From assembly GCA_910584665.1 (NCBI GenBank), contig CAJUBL010000056.1:1-19656 (forward strand): DNA of 19,656 bases, in the 5' to 3' direction. Below the pieces are notes generated by a model. That model was not told the origin of the DNA. It saw only the letters and a list, made by a program, of their open reading frames with translations, and searched no databases. Within the stretch, counting starts at the first letter, position 1. The number at the start of each line of letters is the position of its first letter. The translations under genes were made by a program, and so were the position numbers. Source of the DNA: an uncultured Muribaculaceae bacterium (GTDB lineage Bacteria > Bacteroidota > Bacteroidia > Bacteroidales > Muribaculaceae). Positions 15,005 to 19,656 of the stretch are shown here, piece after piece.

Positions 15005-15771
15005 ATATAACAGTAATAAAGATTGGCGGTAATGTCATAGACAATGACCTTGCGCTCGATGATTTTCTAAAAGATTTCACCTCTGTTGACGGTCCTAAGA
15101 TTCTCGTCCACGGCGGCGGCAGGATCGCCACCCGCCTTGCCGGCGAGCTCGGCGTGGAGACACACATGGTAGAGGGACGGCGTATCACAAGCAAACCGAT
15201 GCTTGATATTGCCGTAATGGTCTATGCCGGACTTATAAACAAACGTATCGTGGCTCGTCTGCAGGCATTGGGCATCAATGCAATAGGACTCTGCGGCGCA
15301 GACGGACACTGCATTACATCCAGGCGCAGACCGGCGGCTCCTGTCGACTACGGTGAAGTAGGCGATGTCGTAGCCGTGGACAACCGGTCCCTGCTGGCAC
15401 TTGTCAGCGCAGGCATGACCCCCGTTATCTGCGCTATAACAGCCGATACCGACGGCAACCTGCTTAATACCAATGCCGATACTGTGGCCACCGAAGTCGC
15501 CAGAAGCATCAGTCAGGATGTCGATACACAGCTTATATACTGCTTCGAGAAAGCAGGCGTTCTCGCCGATATCAATGATGATTCATCGGTTATAGAACAT
15601 ATAACCCCCGCTGTCGTGGACTCGCTCATTGATAACGGAATCATCGGCGCCGGCATGTTGCCAAAAGTAAACAACGCGCTCGGAGCTGTCATGTCAAGCG
15701 ACATAAAGCGTGTTGTCATAAAGAGTTCACGGCACCTGAACGACGATTCCGGAACAAAAATTTCAAAATGA
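15001..15771 (+). CDS. argB: N-acylglutamate kinase
   Basis: Phosphorylates N-acylglutamate with ATP, the second step of the pathway. The product has 256 residues with the amino-acid-kinase fold. KIGGN (7-11) includes the phosphate-binding Lys7, VHGGG is at 36-40, NTNADTVATEVA at 156-167, and a second conserved lysine at 222 in GAGMLPKV. It lacks the N-terminal helix found in hexameric arginine-inhibited kinases. This suggests the dimeric, arginine-insensitive type, with control exerted elsewhere (an inference). It is joined to argF' and argE by ATGA overlaps. Confidence 0.94.
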   Translation: MNITVIKIGGNVIDNDLALDDFLKDFTSVDGPKILVHGGGRIATRLAGELGVETHMVEGRRITSKPMLDIAVMVYAGLINKRIVARLQALGINAIGLCGADGHCITSRRRPAAPVDYGEVGDVVAVDNRSLLALVSAGMTPVICAITADTDGNLLNTNADTVATEVARSISQDVDTQLIYCFEKAGVLADINDDSSVIEHITPAVVDSLIDNGIIGAGMLPKVNNALGAVMSSDIKRVVIKSSRHLNDDSGTKISK

Positions 15772-16814
15772 CAACACCCTACATAGACCTCCTTGCAAGG
15801 CTTATAGCCACTCCGTCGACGTCACGTGACGAGGACGCATCAGCAGGTATCCTGCACTCATGGCTACGCAGTCATGGCGTGGACGCCACACGTATATCCA
15901 ATAACATCGTCGCCCTTCAGCCCGGCTTCGACCCGTCAAAGCCGACTCTCATGCTCAATTCCCACCACGATACCGTCAGACCCAATCCAGGATATACCCG
16001 CGACCCGTATGAACCCGCCATCATGGACGGAAAGTTATATGGACTGGGAAGCAACGATGCCGGAGCATCGGTAGTCGCTCTTATAGCGGCTTTCATCGCT
16101 CTGAAAGACTCTGTTCTTCCATTCAATCTGATGCTTGCGGTCAGTGCTGAGGAGGAATGCTCGGGTATCAATGGAATGAGACGGCTGGTAAAAGAAATCG
16201 GTCCGGTTGACATGGCAATTGTCGGAGAACCTACAAAACTGAAATGTGCGACAGGTGAGCGTGGACTTCTCGTGCTTGACTGCATCACACATGGAGTAAG
16301 CGGACACGCCGCCCGTCATGAAGGAGTCAGCGCACTGTACAAAGCTGTTGACGATATCAGCCGGCTGAGATCGTTATCGTTCGGCCACACCTCCGCGATG
16401 ATGGGCGACATAAACATCAATGTGACCATGATCGAGGCCGGCACACAGCACAATGTCATACCGGCCGAATGCCGCTATGTCGTTGATGTCAGGACAACCG
16501 ACGCCTATACCAACGAGGAAACCGTCGAGATCATACGCCATACTGTAGATGCCGATGTCACACCAAGGTCCACCCACATACGCGCGTCGGCTATCGCAGA
16601 CTCTCACCCGCTTGTCAAGGCCGTCGATGCTCTCGGCATAGAGAAATTCCTGTCACCCACGACCTCCGATATGGCCCTGATGCCGTTCCCTTCGATTAAA
16701 ATCGGCCCGGGAGACTCCGCCCGGTCCCACAGTGCCGACGAGTACGTTGAACTGGACGAAATACAACAGGCGACAGACCTGTATATCAAACTCATAAAAA
16801 ATATTCAGTCATGA
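15768..16814 (+). CDS. argE: M20-family deacylase, acting on N-acylcitrulline (ArgE-like)
   Basis: Zinc-dependent amidohydrolase of the M20/ArgE-DapE-Acy1 family, 348 residues. Metal and catalytic residues are visible: His66 and Asp68 in NSHHDTV, Asp97 in GSNDAGA, Glu129 and Glu130 in SAEEECSG, Glu154 in IVGEPT and His320 in SARSHSADEY. The dimerisation domain lies in between (about 170-285, with SGHAARHEG). In a pathway using ArgF' the substrate is acylcitrulline rather than acylornithine; placed between argB and argH, this enzyme should release citrulline for ArgG. Whether it removes succinyl or acetyl is not decided by these motifs. It overlaps argB and argH by ATGA. Confidence 0.88.
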   Translation: MTTPYIDLLARLIATPSTSRDEDASAGILHSWLRSHGVDATRISNNIVALQPGFDPSKPTLMLNSHHDTVRPNPGYTRDPYEPAIMDGKLYGLGSNDAGASVVALIAAFIALKDSVLPFNLMLAVSAEEECSGINGMRRLVKEIGPVDMAIVGEPTKLKCATGERGLLVLDCITHGVSGHAARHEGVSALYKAVDDISRLRSLSFGHTSAMMGDININVTMIEAGTQHNVIPAECRYVVDVRTTDAYTNEETVEIIRHTVDADVTPRSTHIRASAIADSHPLVKAVDALGIEKFLSPTTSDMALMPFPSIKIGPGDSARSHSADEYVELDEIQQATDLYIKLIKNIQS

Positions 16815-18112
16815 TAAACAAGCTTTGGGATAAAGGATATCAGCCCGACGAGATGATAGAACGTTTTACAGTCGGGAATGACCGGCAGCTCGATATGAAA
16901 ATGGCCCGGCATGACGTTATCGGATCCATAGCCCACGTGAAAATGCTCGAGAGCATAGGACTTATCCCACACGACGAACTTCCCGTTCTGCTCGAAGCCA
17001 TGGAACAGATTCTCAATGAGATCGACCGTGGTGAATTTACCATCGAACCTGATGTCGAGGATGTCCATTCTCAGGTAGAACTGTTGCTCACACGCCGCCT
17101 CGGTGACATCGGTAAAAAAATACATTCAGGCAGGTCGCGCAATGATCAGGTGCTCGTAGATCTCAAGCTATATATGCGTGACGAGCTGAAGAAAACAGTA
17201 GCCGAAGTTTCACACATCTTCAACCGCCTGATATCTCTTGCCGAACGCTACAAAGATGTTCTGATGCCCGGATATACCCATCTTCAGGTTGCAATGCCGT
17301 CATCATTTGCACTATGGTTCGGAGCATACGCCGAATCACTCATCGACGACCTGAGACTTGTAAAGGCCGCATATGATATTGTCAACCAGAACCCGTTGGG
17401 ATCAGGTGCCGGCTACGGATCGTCATTCCCGCTTGATCGTGAGATGACTACACGGCTGCTCGGATTCGGAGACCTGCATTACAACGTCGTGGCGGCCCAG
17501 ATGAGCCGCGGCAAGAGCGAACGCGCAGTCGCCGTAGGCCTCGCGGCGGTAGCATCGACCATCGGCCGCTTTGCAATGGACGTATGCCTGTATATGAGCC
17601 CCAATTACGGATTCATATCCTTCCCCGACGAGTTTACTACCGGTTCGAGCATAATGCCACACAAAAAAAATCCCGATGTCTTCGAGATCATGCGGGGCAA
17701 ATGCAACCGCCTACAGGCAGTTCCAAACGAGCTGACTCTGCTAATGGCCAACCTTCCGATGGGATATCACCGTGACAACCAGTTGCTTAAAGACATTATT
17801 TTCCCGGCTTTCGATCAGCTCGGAGATTGCATTGAGCTCTGTGACATCATGCTCCGGCACATTATTGTCAGAACCGATATTATTGACGACAGGCGATACG
17901 ACTATCTGTTCACCGTCGAGGAGGTCAACCGTCTTGTTTTTGAAGGCATACCTTTCCGTGAGGCATACCGCAGGGTAGGGGAAATGGTTCAGAAAGGGAC
18001 TTTCAGTCCGAACCGTTCGGTAAAACATACTCATATAGGTAGTATCGGAAATCCGGCATGCAAAGAAATTACAAAAAAAATGAACAAAATGCTCGCAGAT
18101 TTTGATTTCTGA
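16811..18112 (+). CDS. argH: argininosuccinate lyase
   Basis: Cleaves argininosuccinate to arginine and fumarate, the last step. The product has 433 residues of the fumarase/aspartase superfamily. The fumarate-lyase signature is GSSIMPHKKNPD (278-289), with His at 284 where most bacterial ArgH have Gln. HSGRSRNDQV and TPGYTHLQ-like segments (here MPGYTHLQVAMPSSF) are also seen. It is a little shorter than E. coli ArgH (457). It overlaps argE by ATGA and is the last gene of the arginine run. Its final codons contain the TTTG of the asnA promoter. No terminator separates it from asnA, so read-through is likely. Confidence 0.96.
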   Translation: MINKLWDKGYQPDEMIERFTVGNDRQLDMKMARHDVIGSIAHVKMLESIGLIPHDELPVLLEAMEQILNEIDRGEFTIEPDVEDVHSQVELLLTRRLGDIGKKIHSGRSRNDQVLVDLKLYMRDELKKTVAEVSHIFNRLISLAERYKDVLMPGYTHLQVAMPSSFALWFGAYAESLIDDLRLVKAAYDIVNQNPLGSGAGYGSSFPLDREMTTRLLGFGDLHYNVVAAQMSRGKSERAVAVGLAAVASTIGRFAMDVCLYMSPNYGFISFPDEFTTGSSIMPHKKNPDVFEIMRGKCNRLQAVPNELTLLMANLPMGYHRDNQLLKDIIFPAFDQLGDCIELCDIMLRHIIVRTDIIDDRRYDYLFTVEEVNRLVFEGIPFREAYRRVGEMVQKGTFSPNRSVKHTHIGSIGNPACKEITKKMNKMLADFDF

Positions 18113-18131
18113 ATATATAGTGCTACCTTTG
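18101..18131 (+). promoter_or_regulatory. asnA promoter, overlapping the argH 3' end
   Basis: TTTG (18101-18104), a 19-base spacer and TACCTTTG (18124-18131) match the Bacteroidales consensus exactly. The -7 element ends only four bases before the asnA ATG (18136), so the transcript should start at or within a couple of bases of the start codon. The -33 element lies inside the argH coding sequence. Confidence 0.8.
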
Positions 18132-18135
18132 CGGC

Positions 18136-19170
18136 ATGAACGTAATCATTCCAGAAAACTACAGCAGCAAGTTGCTGCCAGAGACTACCGAGATCGCAAT
18201 CAAACGCATCAAGGATCATTTCCAGAAATGTCTGTCCGAAACTCTTAACCTGCGTCGCGTTACAGCTCCGCTTTTTGTGACCGCCGCGTCCGGGCTCAAC
18301 GATAATCTGAACGGCATCGAACGTCCGGTCTCATTCAGGTCTCCTGCCTTAGGCAATATCGAAGTACAGATCGTACATTCACTTGCAAAGTGGAAACGTA
18401 TGAAACTGGCCGACTATGATATCACACCCGGATATGGTCTCTATACTGATATGAATGCGATTCGTGCCGACGAACAGCTCGACAACCTGCACTCACTGTA
18501 TGTTGACCAGTGGGACTGGGAACAGGTTATTATGCCCGGTCAGCGTACAGCCGCATTCCTTCACGAGACAGTACGTAAGATCTATACAGCCATCAGGTCG
18601 GCCGAGGCCATGGTATCGGAACTGTTTCCACACATGAAACCGATACTGCCGGAGTCAGTTCAATTCATACACTCTGAGGAACTTCTCTGTATGTATCCTG
18701 ACCTCTCGCCCAAAGAACGGGAAAATGCCGCATGCCGCAGATTCGGTGCTGTGTTTATCCAGGGCATAGGTGCGGTGCTTGGCAATGGCGAGAGACATGA
18801 TGGCAGGGCTCCCGACTACGACGACTGGTCAACCCCCGACGAGCAGGGACGGATAGGTCTCAACGGAGACCTGTTGGTCTGGAATCCCGTACTGCAGCAG
18901 GCATTCGAGATCTCATCAATGGGTATACGCGTTGACCCCGAGGCAATGCGTCGGCAACTTCAGATCGCCGGCTGTGAGGAACGTGCTGTACTTCCGTTCC
19001 ACAAAAAACTCCTTGACGGAAAACTGCCGCCATCCATCGGCGGAGGCATCGGACAGAGCAGACTCTGCATGCTGCTCCTGCAGAAAGCACACATAGGCGA
19101 AGTCCAGTCCAGCCTATGGCCCGACGACCAGCGCGCCGCATGCCATGCCGCCGGTATCGAACTCCTGTGA
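18136..19170 (+). CDS. asnA: aspartate-ammonia ligase (ammonia-dependent asparagine synthetase)
   Basis: Makes asparagine from aspartate, ammonia and ATP; it is related to class II aminoacyl-tRNA synthetases. The product has 344 residues, as in Bacteroides (E. coli has 330). Conserved stretches include NDNLNGIERPVSF near the N-terminus, HSLAKWKRMKLADYDI, LHSLYVDQWDWE, HDGRAPDYDDW and the motif-3-like GGGIGQSRLCM (302-312). The N-terminus MNVIIPENY aligns with the family start, so the ATG at 18136 is right even though the promoter leaves almost no leader. It lies 23 bases after argH. It shares aspartate as a substrate with ArgG, which may explain the neighbourhood. Confidence 0.96.
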   Translation: MNVIIPENYSSKLLPETTEIAIKRIKDHFQKCLSETLNLRRVTAPLFVTAASGLNDNLNGIERPVSFRSPALGNIEVQIVHSLAKWKRMKLADYDITPGYGLYTDMNAIRADEQLDNLHSLYVDQWDWEQVIMPGQRTAAFLHETVRKIYTAIRSAEAMVSELFPHMKPILPESVQFIHSEELLCMYPDLSPKERENAACRRFGAVFIQGIGAVLGNGERHDGRAPDYDDWSTPDEQGRIGLNGDLLVWNPVLQQAFEISSMGIRVDPEAMRRQLQIAGCEERAVLPFHKKLLDGKLPPSIGGGIGQSRLCMLLLQKAHIGEVQSSLWPDDQRAACHAAGIELL

Positions 19171-19194
19171 TTTTTCCAATTATAAATAACATTT

Positions 19195-19234
19195 AAGGCC
19201 TGCACCGATTCTCATCAACACAGGCCTTTTCTTT
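19195..19234 (+). terminator. intrinsic terminator after asnA
   Basis: AAGGCCTG (19195-19202) and CAGGCCTT (19221-19228) form a perfect 8-bp stem with an 18-base loop, followed by TTCTTT. It lies 24 bases after the asnA stop codon and probably ends both the asnA transcript and any read-through from the arg operon. Confidence 0.8.
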
Positions 19235-19266
19235 CACAACTTATAAACTAAATTATCTTTATCAGT

Positions 19267-19575
19267 TTACCTGTATATCTTTGTCACAGTTATCTCTGAC
19301 GCGGAATCAGGGCGTACGCTATAATCCCCGACACCATCAAGATGATATTCCACATCCCGGCCTGTGAGATCTGTCTTACCCACTTTCGAATCGTGTGAAT
19401 AGATTATTTTACTATTGTCCGCACCATTGACCGCAAGGGTTTTGATCTGTGTATCGTATATGCTTACATAATCATTTCCCTTGACGGAGACACTGTCACA
19501 CCGGCTGTAATTGATGTATAGATATGCATTGTCATTAAGATCGAATGCAATATTTTTTGAATAGACCGATTCCAT
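19267..19575 (-). CDS. unrecognised 102-residue protein, possibly a fragment
   Basis: I do not recognise this product. It has no signal peptide or membrane span from the ATG at 19575. The sequence is rich in D, N, S, Y and alternating hydrophobic residues (NAYLYINYS, SVSVKGNDYVSIYD, TLAVNGADNSKIIYS, TDLTGRDVEYHLDG), as in beta-rich repeat or beta-helix proteins. This may be the tail of a larger secreted protein whose N-terminal part is missing: an in-frame stop (TAG) stands about 11 codons upstream of the ATG, so any longer version would need a frameshift. No clear promoter is seen; a TACCTTTT near 19612-19619 on the minus strand is only a partial -7 match and has no well-spaced -33. It may be a real small gene or a remnant. 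Confidence 0.4.
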   Translation of the reverse strand: MESVYSKNIAFDLNDNAYLYINYSRCDSVSVKGNDYVSIYDTQIKTLAVNGADNSKIIYSHDSKVGKTDLTGRDVEYHLDGVGDYSVRPDSASEITVTKIYR

Positions 19576-19656
19576 GATAAGGTGTGTGACTGCATCATTT
19601 TTGGACTAATTGTAAAAAGGTAGGCTGAAAAGAGGTTCAACCACCACTGGCATAGA

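Noticed and set aside
1..19656. CRISPR arrays, tRNA genes, insertion sequences, prophage or defence modules
   Set aside because: Looked for on both strands; no direct-repeat array, cloverleaf, transposase or phage gene was seen.

Overview
The window looks like chromosomal DNA from a member of the order Bacteroidales, possibly a Muribaculaceae-like gut bacterium. The genus cannot be fixed from sequence alone. Three things support this. HtpG, ClpC, GyrA, AsnA and the N-succinylornithine-type transcarbamylase all read like Bacteroidales proteins. Most genes lack Shine-Dalgarno sites. Several promoters match the Bacteroidales primary-sigma consensus, a -33 TTTG about 19-21 bases before a -7 TAnnTTTG.

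Left part (1-5144, minus strand): the N-terminal half of htpG running off the left edge, then clpC, then an Fsr-like MFS exporter. A hairpin terminator separates clpC from htpG. Upstream of clpC lies an exact sigma-54-type -24/-12 sequence. The MFS gene has a strong promoter that overlaps its longest possible N-terminus, so the start is moved in by seven codons. Middle (5145-9654): gyrA and a secreted TPR protein form a plus-strand pair. A perfect 20-bp bidirectional terminator follows, then a small minus-strand gene of a 'GLPxxRxYPMPD' type.

Right part (9778-18112): a complete arginine-biosynthesis operon in the order GNAT acyltransferase, argG, argC, argD, argF', argB, argE, argH. Five of the seven junctions are 4-base ATGA overlaps. 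Together these genes encode acylation of glutamate (inferred for the GNAT), phosphorylation (ArgB), reduction (ArgC), transamination (ArgD), carbamylation of the acylated ornithine (ArgF'), deacylation (ArgE), and argininosuccinate synthesis and cleavage (ArgG, ArgH). The operon is preceded by a consensus promoter and a leader of about 310 bases. That leader opens with a 24-codon ORF ending in Arg-Arg-Arg (CGA CGA CGA) then stop, which looks like an arginine-sensing attenuation leader peptide. This is the most interesting signal in the window. asnA follows with its own consensus promoter, placed so close to the ATG that the mRNA should be leaderless or nearly so. It ends at a hairpin terminator. 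A short unrecognised minus-strand ORF lies at the right edge.

No tRNA, rRNA, insertion sequence, CRISPR array or phage module was seen.
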